NCBI GenBank assembly: GCA_032718475.1
Contig: JAUCBJ010009048.1
Location: 62,001-126,000 of the forward strand
DNA from: Nemertoderma westbladi
Lineage: Eukaryota > Xenacoelomorpha > Nemertodermatida > Nemertodermatidae
Direction: 5' to 3'
Length of the DNA stretch: 64,000 nucleotides
Under the pieces are notes generated by a model that saw nothing but the letters and a program-made list of their open reading frames with translations, did not search any database and was not told the origin of the DNA. This document shows, one piece after another, positions 54,872 through 63,486 of this stretch (its first letter is position 1; each line of letters opens with the position of its first letter). A program made the position numbers and the translations under genes.

Positions 54872-55402
54872 TTACGACAAATGTGAAGAATGGCCACGAT
54901 GTGGAGGGTGCGATTTCGCAAAAACAACTTTTTTAAAACGATTATTAAAAGAATTTAAAGGCGAAATCGAAAATTCCGCCTTCATGGGGTCTGTATCCAC
55001 TATCTTAGTCATAGACTTTCCTACCAGTCCATCAAGCAATCGTAGTGTGACTCTAGCGGACATGTTGATTATAAAAAAGAACATGATCCAGAAAATTTGC
55101 TCCACAAGCAAATTAGAACTCGAACTGAACCACGTACCTTCACGAGCTGATCTTTGATGTTTGTGAGGTCCCCTACAGCGCCAGGTCAACCTAGGAAATC
55201 CATATCTCATTCTCCTCCAAATGTATGCACTATAAGTACATCCTTCTGACTTACATGTTGATTCAGCGTTTGCAGAAGGTAACAATCCGGATGACTGTGC
55301 ATAGTTAATTGCATTCTCTTCAAATCATAATTTTGCACCAATTTCCTTTATATTTAAATCATTCGACAATCTTAAATGTGAATGACGTGAAACATCACTC
55401 AT
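54872..55402 (-). pseudogene. Merlin/ISXO2-like transposase N-terminal fragment
   Basis: The minus strand from an ATG at 55402 (MSDVSRHSHLRLS) runs, across one stop near 55323, to CKSEGCTYSAYIWRR, RLTWRCRG, SAREGTWFSSSSNLLVEQIF and WIMFFFIINMSARVT. A Cys-pair finger followed by WRC-x-x-x-C-like and S-x-R-x-GTWF-x-S helices is the N-terminal part of ISXO2/Merlin transposases. The catalytic DDE part is missing, so this is a fragment or one exon of a dead copy. Confidence 0.6.
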
Positions 55403-55992
55403 AGCGACAAAGTACTGTTATTCGACAGTTATGCACTTTGTGCAAGTGGTTATAATAAATATAAAACATTCTAGAATTCAATTACTATTGTTACAGTACG
55501 CTTAAAACACTATAAAACATGCTTATAATTAAATTTGTCAGGTGTGACCCAAGGTGTAGTAATACCCATGGGGTCAACCACGGTGAGTGGAACTAGTTGT
55601 GTTTCAAATTTTTAAGCAAAATAATAAAGATTTGTAGAAAAATCTGGGGGGGGGGGGGGGAGGGGGGGGTCCGTGTCATCAGAAAATGACACGATGCATG
55701 AAACATTCAATACCTTCAGCAAATAAATCATGTATAACTACTTCGGCCTCAGGCCTCAGTAGTTATCAGAACAAAATAAATCAAAACAAATCGAACAAAT
55801 AATTTCAAATCTTTCAATAAGTTTTATATATTGTAAATATACATAATAAATTCACTAAATTAAATCAGTCCAAATATAAAATAAACATAATGCGCTAATA
55901 ATCTTTCAAATAAGTCTTAAAGTGTCCTCCTGACGATCTCAATAGTTCGTCATACTGGTCTAGATATCTTCTCCTGAGCACTAATTGCTAAC
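55403..55992. other. AT-rich non-coding stretch
   Basis: It holds G runs at about 55646-55669, small hairpins (gtgtcatcagaaaatgacac at about 55673-55692 and aactacttcggcctcaggcc with its partner at about 55737-55766) and no gene. It probably includes the 3' end, perhaps the LTR, of the BEL/Pao element, but without the second LTR in the window this cannot be shown. Confidence 0.35.
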
Positions 55993-56012
55993 GGTAGGCT
56001 CGCAAGCCTTCC
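55993..56012 (+). repeat. 20-bp hairpin motif, copy 1 of 5
   Basis: GGTAGGCTCGCAAGCCTTCC. The stem AGGCT/AGCCT encloses CGCA (TGCG on the other strand), with GG/CC outside one mismatch. Identical copies at 56900, 61507, 61585 and 61663. Confidence 0.9.
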
Positions 56013-56026
56013 TTTCTCTCGCTCTC

Positions 56027-56590
56027 CTATTCCTTGGCTGAACGGGCTCGTCCACGCCCTCTAGTAGTCGAGTTGCCTGCGGTTCTAGAATACCGGGAAA
56101 TGAAACGACCGCCTTCTTGGTAACGCAGACTTTGGTGGTTTGGGCAACGCGCTAATATCGGCTCGGGGTTCTCCGGGTTCAAGCGCATAGGAATCGCGTT
56201 GTCTTGCTCACGCATACATCCTTCACATTTATAGAACAGTTTATAAATGGAGAACGCGTCCTTGGTTTCCGGATCCGCTCCTCGAGCGCGTCTATAAAAT
56301 ATCTCTGTGTCTCGGGTCCCCGCAAACGTCACTGGCGTCGCATAACGCATCGTAGGGGTACAACGCTTTGAACTCCGCGCGTAACTCCTCCGCTCTTTTG
56401 TTATAAGCGTCCAATCGCTGTCGCGTGATGTTTGGATCCGCCTTGGACTTAGCGAGCTTGGCTGTACTAGTAGCCATACTCTCCACTTCAAACACGTTAA
56501 AGTTTTGGCTCCATAACGATTAAACGGTGCCTGGTGCTCCTGTTCCTGCGTGAATCCCTGTATATGTAGTGTTTCTACTATATGAAGCAC
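56027..56590 (-). pseudogene. Small Cys-rich frame after the BEL integrase (unidentified)
   Basis: Two overlapping minus-strand frames appear to be one former protein of about 150-165 residues. From an ATG at 56477 one frame reads MATSTAKLAKSKADPNITRQ, RLDAYNKRAEELRAEFKALY, a helical Lys/Glu-rich part. After a shift near 56345 the other reads FSIYKLFYKCEGCMREQD, ILARCPNHQSL and ends in a basic RGRGRARSAKE tail. CX2C and a later CX2H could bind zinc. It lies between two copies of the 20-bp hairpin motif. I do not recognise it: it could be an extra BEL gene, a piece of another gag or an unrelated insert. Confidence 0.45.
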
Positions 56591-56899
56591 AAAATAGAGG
56601 TTAGATGTGAGGTGACTTAGAGTTTGTCGGCTTTTGGCTCAACTTTGCTCTAAAACCCCTACCCATTTGCCTAATGACTTCGGGTTCGCGTGATTTCGCA
56701 CTGGCTCCTAATCCAAAAAAATGTGCCGATAAAAAACGAATTCCGGGTAAACTAGCCGCGAGTCTAAAATACTCACCTTTTAATTTCCCAAACTACATTC
56801 CCAAAGAAATAATGCAGTCGAGAATTAATTCGGTCTAAATAATAGTAGACACGACTACGTAGAACAAGGCCGGTTTTCTTTTTCCAAAAAAAATTTATC

Positions 56900-56919
56900 G
56901 GTAGGCTCGCAAGCCTTCC
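56900..56919 (+). repeat. 20-bp hairpin motif, copy 2 of 5
   Basis: Identical to the copy at 55993-56012. Upstream (minus strand) of the small Cys-rich frame. Confidence 0.9.
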
Positions 56920-57080
56920 ATCCGCTCTTGTCCTCCCCAATTTTAATTTTTATCTAGTTGTATTCTAGAATTCGCATTCACTGGAGAATCATTTTTCTTA
57001 AATTTAAATCCAACTAAATGGATTTGTCTAATAATTTTTGAAAATTGTCTCACCTGTGGGTTCCAAGTGGAATTCCATTC

Positions 57081-57335
57081 CTACTGTACACACAATCCCG
57101 CTCCTATGTGATACATAAGGGTACTACCCTCCATGTTCACATATAAAGACAATGGAATTCCACTGCTGTCTCTATCTACAGTGAAGAGGATTACAAATGC
57201 ACATACAGTAATACAAAATACTAAATTACTAAAATACGGTAAGTCTATGTGGCGGCCAACAAAGGGTCCCACATCTCTATTTACTAATATTGGGTGGAGA
57301 TTTGTAGTCTCCTGTCTCGTTTCTAGTCTCCTCAA
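57081..57335 (-). other. Open frame with a hydrophobic segment after the integrase
   Basis: An 84-codon minus frame overlaps the last ~58 bases of the integrase frame. It contains a hydrophobic stretch (LVFCITVCAFVILFTV) followed by GIPLSLYVNMEGSTLM. No ATG precedes the hydrophobic part, so translation would need splicing or a frameshift. A donor-like CAG/GTGAGA lies just after it, at 57054. It could be an env-like relic; it may also be chance. Confidence 0.3.
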
Positions 57336-58345
57336 GGAGCACGAGACGTTGTACAGGTCTGTCTACGGTACGGCCGTCGATAGTCCTTACAGTAACTGTC
57401 CTCACTACACCAGATGTAGGGTGCGTGGTCAAAATGACTCCAGTCAGCCAAAACCGTCTTTTCAGATTGGCTTCAGCCAATAAAACGTGGTCACCGCGTC
57501 TCAAACATCGGGTATTAAGATACCAAGAGGTTCTGGTTGAAATAGAGGGCAAATAATATTTCTGCCATATTTCCCAGAATTTATTTGCAAGCAATTGAGT
57601 GATTTTCCAAGCTTTGTTGCCGTATCCGTCGCTATTAACGGGTACCGAAATGGGCAACAATGTCGTCGGCGCCTGCATAAGCAGGTGTGCTGGTGTCAAG
57701 GCAAACTGTGCGTCGTTATTGTCTGGGATCAAAGCGATCGGTCTAGTGTTCAAAATCTCTTCGATTTCTATTAGTAACGTCGTCAGTTGGTCGTCTGTCA
57801 ATATGTGTTGCGTCGGTATTACTTTAGCCATAGCTGTCTTAATTGAGCCAATCAGCCTTTCCCAAACGCCGCCTCTCCACGGACTGTCTGGAGTATTAAA
57901 ATACCAAACAATACGGTGAGGGCGTAGTTCCTCGGAAATCTGGTTTTGGTCCAACTTCTTTAAAGCTCTGGTTATTTCGTTCCGAGCACCCACAAAGTTT
58001 GTCCCTTGGTCACAATAAATGGATTTGACCAATCCACGTCTAGCGATAAATCGCCGTAAGGCTAGGATAAAGGCATTGGTGGTCAAATCTGTCACACGCT
58101 CAATATGGACAGCTCTGCTGGCCATGCAAGTGAAGATCAATCCCCAACGTTTTACCTGTACCCTTCCGCGTTTCGCGATTATGGGTCCAAAACAGTCTAT
58201 CCCCTTCTCAGTGAAAGGGGGTCTAAATGCCTGTAATCTCGCTAGTGGTAGTTCACTCATTTCTTGGTGCACCTTTTTACAAATCATACAGTTCCGTGTT
58301 ACCGAACTCAGTGCCTTACTAGGCCTAATCAGTACAAACCTCGAT
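57277..58345 (-). pseudogene. BEL/Pao integrase, one in-frame TGA
   Basis: Integrates the element cDNA. The zinc-binding part begins in the upstream frame (HVQLKHVGRHHC) and continues across a TGA near 58345 into NCMICKK, so the HH-CC site is complete except for that stop, probably a CGA to TGA change. The core has KGIDCFGPI (Asp), YCDQGTNFVG (Asp) and GGVWERLIGS (Glu). The C-terminal region (WKITQLLANKFWEIWQKYYL, GDHVLLAEANLKRRFW, RTVTVRT) is the conserved BEL-type ending. It stops at 57277. Confidence 0.9.
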
Positions 58346-60282
58346 CATAAGTGTGATAGACAGTGATGTCTACCCACGTGTTTGAGTTGTACATGTGCGT
58401 CCAGTATCATAGCGCGCTGTAATTCATGGTGTTGCGGTATGATGATAGGATACCTAAAGTCAAGTGCAAAGTCGATGTTTTGGAGTCTGGACTTGTGACA
58501 AAGTAAGCCTCGGTAAATAATCGGACTCCAACTCAAAATCGGTGAAGACTTGATCTGTTTACCTTGGTTGATCGCTGTGAATTCTCGTGCGAAATATCGC
58601 AATTGATAATGGCGAATGATATCAACTTCACAATGACCAACTTCCTTTAAGGTAAGTCTTCTAGGAAAGTCGCGTTTGCCTCTGGCATATTGTCTCAAAC
58701 GTTTGAGCCATGCTAACTTGCGGCACGCGTCAGTCCATGATCTAGTTAGGTTTACTATCCTGTCAACGTAAGTGTTAGTGACGTCATCAGGTAAGGTATA
58801 GTCATAGTGTGGATACTTGTTTGGACTTGGTAGGCCCACGGGCGTTCCGGTAGGTTTGTCTGAGTCCCCAAGTATGTCAATCTCTACGGTCTTACCTTTA
58901 CCGTCCGCTCCTAATGTGTCGACTGGCAGTAACGGTTTCAACTCTACAGTACCAGTGTGTTCCTGTGAGCCTGTAAGCTTCCTAACCTTAGTCACACGTT
59001 TACCTGTAGGTGGTAAGTCAATAATTTTCGTGGAGCGGAGTGTGATCGCTGTGGCCACACCTTTGTCGTCCAAAGAAGTCAAATTCGGTAAGTTTCTAAT
59101 AGTCCGCTCCAATGGGTCTTCTACTGGAGTGTCTAGTAGACAGTCTGGTGAAGCGTCCGGTGAACAGTCTGGTGAGACGTCTGGTGAGACATAGCGCGGA
59201 ACTTCCAGCGAAATGTCCTGTCGTCGGTCCCAAAGAAAGTCTGGCGTAACTTCTGTCAGAAAGTCTGGTCCAAAGTCTGGTGGACAGTCTGTCGAGATGT
59301 CTGGTGGAAAGTCTGGTGAGACGTCCGGTAGACATTCTGTCGAGAGTTTCATAAAACAATCTGGCGAGCAATCCGGAGAACAATCTGGTGTCGCTTCTGG
59401 TGAATAATCTGGCGAGTAATCTGGTGAACAATCCGGCGAAACGTCTGGTGAAATCTCCCGCGGAACATCCGACGAAAGATTCATACGAGCGTCTGGTCGA
59501 GATTCTGGTGAGACGTCTGGCGTAATGTCAGGTCTGGCGTCCAGGTCATCAGATTTCGTCCGTCCTTGTTTCCTCTTGACCTTGGCGTTGGCTTTCGCTT
59601 TTGATTTGACAACCTTGTCGATTTTTATCTCGGCACCCTCTGGTATGGTATTGGTTGTCGCGACGAATAACGGTGGCCAGTCGTCTGATGGTCGCTGTAG
59701 GAAATCGGGTCCTCTAAACCAAAAGGATTTATTGTCCGGTTTACAAAAGTCAAGCGGTTGCATCCCCCGTGACGCGATGTCAGCTGGGTTCAGCTTCCCT
59801 GGACAGTGACGCCAATCTTGTTTGAGCGACCGGTCTAATATTTCAGCCCGTCTGTTGGCTACGAAAGTCTTGAACTCAAATGCTTCGTTGTTTATGTACC
59901 AAAGTACCAACGTCGCATCCGTCCAATATGTGACCTTCAAGTTAGCCTCCAGCTCGCGTTGAACTAGACTGACAATATCGGTGGATATCGTCCCGGCTTG
60001 CAGCTCTCCACGAGGTACAGTCATATACTTCAACGGCATTGTTCTAGCCCTAGAAGTAACGAGAGACACATCGTAGCTGTCCGATGTCACTTGTCGTCTA
60101 AGGTATAAAGTAACCCCCAATCCATCCTTGCTAGCGTCACTAAAGCTGTGAAGCTCTAAATCGGCAGGAAAGGTGGTCTGCAAAGGAAAGTATACCCTTG
60201 GTATGGTATAATCTTGTAGGAACGTCAGTTGGGCTTCCCAGTCCCAGGGATGGGGTCGTCCCATTCCAGTCCGGCTTGCCAA
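58345..60282 (-). CDS. BEL/Pao RNase H, Ser-Pro-Asp-rich linker and integrase start
   Basis: A 645-codon open frame continues pol in the -1 frame relative to the previous part. RNase H: ELHSFSDASKDGLGVTLYLR, PRGELQAG, VTYWTDATLVLWYI and HCPGKLNPADIASRG. Then about 200 residues rich in SPD, PDC and PDV repeats (59110-59530), preceded by a Lys-rich stretch (KSKAKANAKVKRKQGRTK). Then WTDACRKLAWLKRLRQYARG and IIRHYQLRYFA, the conserved pre-integrase part, ending at the integrase zinc site. The RNase H removes RNA after minus-strand synthesis. The linker is unusually long for the family. Confidence 0.85.
   Translation of the reverse strand: MASRTGMGRPHPWDWEAQLTFLQDYTIPRVYFPLQTTFPADLELHSFSDASKDGLGVTLYLRRQVTSDSYDVSLVTSRARTMPLKYMTVPRGELQAGTISTDIVSLVQRELEANLKVTYWTDATLVLWYINNEAFEFKTFVANRRAEILDRSLKQDWRHCPGKLNPADIASRGMQPLDFCKPDNKSFWFRGPDFLQRPSDDWPPLFVATTNTIPEGAEIKIDKVVKSKAKANAKVKRKQGRTKSDDLDARPDITPDVSPESRPDARMNLSSDVPREISPDVSPDCSPDYSPDYSPEATPDCSPDCSPDCFMKLSTECLPDVSPDFPPDISTDCPPDFGPDFLTEVTPDFLWDRRQDISLEVPRYVSPDVSPDCSPDASPDCLLDTPVEDPLERTIRNLPNLTSLDDKGVATAITLRSTKIIDLPPTGKRVTKVRKLTGSQEHTGTVELKPLLPVDTLGADGKGKTVEIDILGDSDKPTGTPVGLPSPNKYPHYDYTLPDDVTNTYVDRIVNLTRSWTDACRKLAWLKRLRQYARGKRDFPRRLTLKEVGHCEVDIIRHYQLRYFAREFTAINQGKQIKSSPILSWSPIIYRGLLCHKSRLQNIDFALDFRYPIIIPQHHELQRAMILDAHVQLKHVGRHHCLSHL
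59110..59530 (-). repeat. SPD-coding short repeats in the BEL linker
   Basis: Plus-strand words such as tctggtgaaca, tctggtgagacg and tctggcgagca recur about every 12-15 bases, encoding runs of (D/C/Y)SPD on the minus strand. Units vary in length and sequence while keeping frame. Confidence 0.8.
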
Positions 60283-63281
60283 ATGCTGCGGAGTATGATC
60301 CTAGCATGTAGGATCACTGGACTAATGAAACACAATGGGTCATACAATCGACTCATGGTCGATAAGCAAGTCCTCTTAGTGAGAGGTCTAGTTTGGTCGT
60401 TGGACCTTACACGTACCCTAAAATTGTCGGTGTTAGGGTCCCAACTAAGTCCTAATACTTTAGTCGTCGGCAGAGGTTCTAGGTCTAAGTCCAAGTCACC
60501 TCCACTACGATCCGTCGGGTCAAATGAGTTCACTAGTTCGGGTTCATTGGAAGCGAACTTCGTAAGGCGGAATCCGCCCTCAGTGAGACAATCCTGGAGT
60601 TGGTGTGCTACGGTTGTAGCGCGCTCCAAAATGTCACAACTCTTGAGGCCGTCATCCATGTAGAAATCTCGTTCCACTGTCCGAACTACTTCAGGGTCAA
60701 ATTGGTCTCGTCTGTCCAATGCGGTCTGCTTTAAGGCGTACATGGTGCAGTTGGGGCTGTCCCTGGCTCCGAAAACTCTTACCTGCATTTGGTAAGTTTC
60801 TGGCGGAAGTTCTAAATTTCCGTCCGGATACCAAAGAAACCTCAAGCTGTCCCTGTCCCGCTCCAAAGCCTTAACCTGGTGAAACATGGCCTCTACGTCA
60901 CAGGTGAAAGCCACTTTGCGTTGTCTAAAACGCATTAGGACTCCCATGAGATAATTATTCATATTCGGCCCGTCCATCAATTCGCTGTTCATAGACATCC
61001 CTTGGTAAGGCGCTGCGCAGTCGTTGACTACACGCACCTTGCCAGGTTTGTCCGGGTGTCGAACAAAATGATGTGGCAGGTAATATGTCTGATCTGTGGT
61101 TACCTCGGGATTTAACATCCTAATGGCGTATCCCTTTTGGAGATACGTCTGAAGTTGCGCATTGTATTGCATATGGGCCGTCTCATCTCGCAACAATCGC
61201 TGCCTTATTGATTTGAGTCGCCTCAAAGCAAGCGGGTAATTGTTAACGAGCTTAGGTTGTCCATTGCGCCACAACATGCCAACCTCATAGTGGCCATTCG
61301 CGGTCTGACGAATGGTATCTCTCATAATATTTAATGACCGTTTTTCCTGTTCTGACATAGCGGTCTCGTAACTACCGGGTTCTGCTGAGTCCTGTTCCAA
61401 CCATTGAATGGTCCGTTCAGTCAGCAGTCGGTCAAGCGCTGCTTGCACTGCGCCATGATCCTCGTCCACGTCTTCGTCCGCTGCGGTGGCTAGAGTCAAT
61501 GTGTCTGGTAGGCTCGCAAGCCTTCCGGTGTCACTAGTCGGCGTCGAATCGTCGTGCGGCGGTTTGACAACTTCTTGATCTATTGGTAGGCTCGCAAGCC
61601 TTCCAAGATCAACGACCGGTGTCGAAGCCTGGTGGGTGGGGTCAATGACCTTTGGATTTTTCGGTAGGCTCGCAAGCCTTCCAAAACCCTCGTTCATCGA
61701 ATCATCCACAGCAACAACCCTTTGGTCTTCGGTAGTCGATACAACCTGGTTTACTGCAAGTAGTTGTAAGTCAATGGTCCGTGTGGTCGTGTCCAGATCA
61801 GTTACGTCAGTATCAGTGGCGTCTGCGTTAGCGACGCAAGTCTGTCGTAGTGCAGTCTGTACAATTGGACCACAGGAGTGTGAAGGAGAATTATCTATTG
61901 CGTTAGTCAGTAAACTACACGTACTCAAAACGTCGTCCTCCTGGTCACTTACCTCTAGTGAATGCACTGGTGCTCTAGTATACCAACCTATGGGAGTGCT
62001 ACATGCGTAGGGGTTGCCCGCTGTAATAACAGATGGGCGTGTCTCCCATACCTGATGTAAGTTAAACTGGTCTGTCCCAATTAACATCGCAATGGAACGA
62101 TAATTAACAGGACATTCCGGTATTCCAAGGTTTCGTAAATACTTACGATCTTCCGGTGATTGCTCTGGCACAGGGCCAAGCAAGTTACTAAAGTCCTTCG
62201 TAGCTGCAAAGGTCAAATTTCTTACCGGAAGTAATGAGCACTCCTCCTTGCTGTGCTCCGCTTTGGAAAGAAGAGTGTCTAAAGTTAGTTTTACTCTCGT
62301 CACAGGAATCGCTCTCTTACCATGCATGCTGCTTACAGTATACTGAGCAGTCTTACCTTGACTCATGTCCGTAACCACATCGGCTACTTGTTCGTCGACA
62401 TAACTGTGTGATGACGCAGAGTCTAAGATAGCGTATATACGCTTGCTCCCTCGGGTTCCGGTAATCTTTATAGGAATCACGCTAAACCCTTTCAATTGGT
62501 TCTGTGTGAGGAGCGTTACCGATGGCTGTTCCTCACCCGCATGCACGTAGAAAGTGTCGTCTTCCTCCTTGTCCTCGTCCGATGATCCTGACTGATCCAT
62601 ACAGTCCGTATAAAACGTACGGATCTCGCGCGGCGCACGCTCCTTGTATAGTGCGTCGCATCTAGCCGCTTTATCTGGATGCTCTTGTCGAAAGCGTTTG
62701 GTTGGAGTGTGACTAGTTGTGTGAAGTAACGCGTCATGGTTACATCCACACTGAGGACATGTATCGTCGCTCGGGCAATCCTTCCGGATGTGTCCTGGCT
62801 TCGTACATCTCCAGCAAGAATCTAAAGATCGAATTCGAAGTCTTCTCTCTTCGATTCCTAACTCCTTAAAAGCGCAACATCCACAAAGTTTATGTCCGCT
62901 ATAGTTTCTGCCGTTCCGCTCGCAGTATGAGCATCCCACAAAGTCTGCCGGCAACTGTTGTCGTGGCTGCGTGGTGCCGATAGGTGTCAGAACTTTAGAA
63001 GTCTCAGTAGGGGTGGCGTAGGTAACGGCTTTCGCGTTCGTCGGAAACGGTTTAGTCCGAGTCGGCACAGAAATAGCTATCCCTTCTGCCGCGATATGAT
63101 GATCGGTATAATTCGATCGAGTCTCGATAACGGCCTCCCGCGAAATCAGTTGATAGACGTCGGTGAGTTTTAATAGCCCGCCAGCCTCTTCACGCTGGTA
63201 CTCGATGCGTCGCCATTCTCGTCGAAGTCGATGATGAAGTCGACCGATTATCCTGATGAGAACCGTACTCGAGTTGTCCAA
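60225..63281 (-). CDS. BEL/Pao gag C-terminus, protease and reverse transcriptase
   Basis: A 1018-codon open frame. The N-terminal ~90 residues are the gag end (RREWRRIEYQREEAGG). Then a Cys-rich nucleic-acid-binding part (CSYCERNGR, CGCCAFKELG, CWRCTKPGHIRKDC, CPQCGCNHD). An aspartic protease follows (IYAILDSASSHSYVDE near 62420, with DSAS where DSGS/DTGA is usual). About 61.3-61.7 kb is a variable linker with the GRLASLP repeats. RT: YYLPHHFVRHPD, KVRVVNDCAA, AFTCDVEAMFHQV, FGARDSPNC and catalytic YMDD (60651-60662). It ends near FISPVILHARIIL, LEWDDP, where the next frame takes over by a -1 shift. The frame is otherwise whole. Confidence 0.92.
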   Translation of the reverse strand: MDNSSTVLIRIIGRLHHRLRREWRRIEYQREEAGGLLKLTDVYQLISREAVIETRSNYTDHHIAAEGIAISVPTRTKPFPTNAKAVTYATPTETSKVLTPIGTTQPRQQLPADFVGCSYCERNGRNYSGHKLCGCCAFKELGIEERRLRIRSLDSCWRCTKPGHIRKDCPSDDTCPQCGCNHDALLHTTSHTPTKRFRQEHPDKAARCDALYKERAPREIRTFYTDCMDQSGSSDEDKEEDDTFYVHAGEEQPSVTLLTQNQLKGFSVIPIKITGTRGSKRIYAILDSASSHSYVDEQVADVVTDMSQGKTAQYTVSSMHGKRAIPVTRVKLTLDTLLSKAEHSKEECSLLPVRNLTFAATKDFSNLLGPVPEQSPEDRKYLRNLGIPECPVNYRSIAMLIGTDQFNLHQVWETRPSVITAGNPYACSTPIGWYTRAPVHSLEVSDQEDDVLSTCSLLTNAIDNSPSHSCGPIVQTALRQTCVANADATDTDVTDLDTTTRTIDLQLLAVNQVVSTTEDQRVVAVDDSMNEGFGRLASLPKNPKVIDPTHQASTPVVDLGRLASLPIDQEVVKPPHDDSTPTSDTGRLASLPDTLTLATAADEDVDEDHGAVQAALDRLLTERTIQWLEQDSAEPGSYETAMSEQEKRSLNIMRDTIRQTANGHYEVGMLWRNGQPKLVNNYPLALRRLKSIRQRLLRDETAHMQYNAQLQTYLQKGYAIRMLNPEVTTDQTYYLPHHFVRHPDKPGKVRVVNDCAAPYQGMSMNSELMDGPNMNNYLMGVLMRFRQRKVAFTCDVEAMFHQVKALERDRDSLRFLWYPDGNLELPPETYQMQVRVFGARDSPNCTMYALKQTALDRRDQFDPEVVRTVERDFYMDDGLKSCDILERATTVAHQLQDCLTEGGFRLTKFASNEPELVNSFDPTDRSGGDLDLDLEPLPTTKVLGLSWDPNTDNFRVRVRSNDQTRPLTKRTCLSTMSRLYDPLCFISPVILHARIILRSIWQAGLEWDDPIPGTGKPN
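61507..61682 (-). repeat. 78-bp in-frame repeats carrying three copies of the 20-bp hairpin motif
   Basis: The 20-bp motif lies at 61507-61526, 61585-61604 and 61663-61682, exactly 78 bases apart. On the coding strand each gives GRLASLP, and the 26-residue units also share a later P-x-H-x-x-STP-x-x-D pattern (PTHQASTPVVDL, PPHDDSTPTSDT). The hairpin cores are identical while the remainder of the units has diverged. Confidence 0.93.
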
Positions 63282-63486
63282 TGGACCGTAAAGTCCCTAT
63301 AGCGTTTTTTATTTCGTCCTCGAGTCGTAGAAGATCGATCGGTTTCGAAATGCTGCCTCCTCTGCAGAGGTCTTCGATAATGGATTTAGCCATGGCGACG
63401 TTACCGCCGTAAATCGAATATAGACGGTCGTACGCCAACTCAAAGGCATCTGGAACACCAATAAAGGTTTCCGCTAATCGTTTCAG
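63190..63486 (-). pseudogene. BEL/Pao gag N-terminal remnant
   Basis: The minus strand from 63486 reads RLAETFIGVPDAFELAYDRL, YSIYGGNVAMAKSIIEDLCR, PIDLLRLEDEIKNAIGTLRS, a helical gag segment, and then shifts (near 63250-63290) into the 63281 frame. The missing start lies beyond the LINE tail at 63487. It would form the capsid. Confidence 0.75.

Larger units (their letters stand above)
55993..63486 (-). mobile_element. BEL/Pao LTR retrotransposon, lightly damaged, 5' end cut off
   Basis: Minus-strand order: gag (63486-~62950), Cys knuckles, protease, RT, RNase H, a long Ser-Pro-Asp-rich linker, integrase with the BEL-type C-terminus, then extra small frames. Damage is slight: about one frameshift in gag, one between 60225-60282, one TGA in the integrase. 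The 5' end is cut at 63486 by a LINE tail. The 3' boundary is set at a hairpin motif and is approximate. LTRs cannot be paired in this window. Confidence 0.88.

Noticed and set aside
58817-59431. Ser/Gly-rich plus-strand frames over the BEL linker
   Set aside because: Antisense reading of the SPD repeats, which are in frame with RNase H and integrase on the minus strand.
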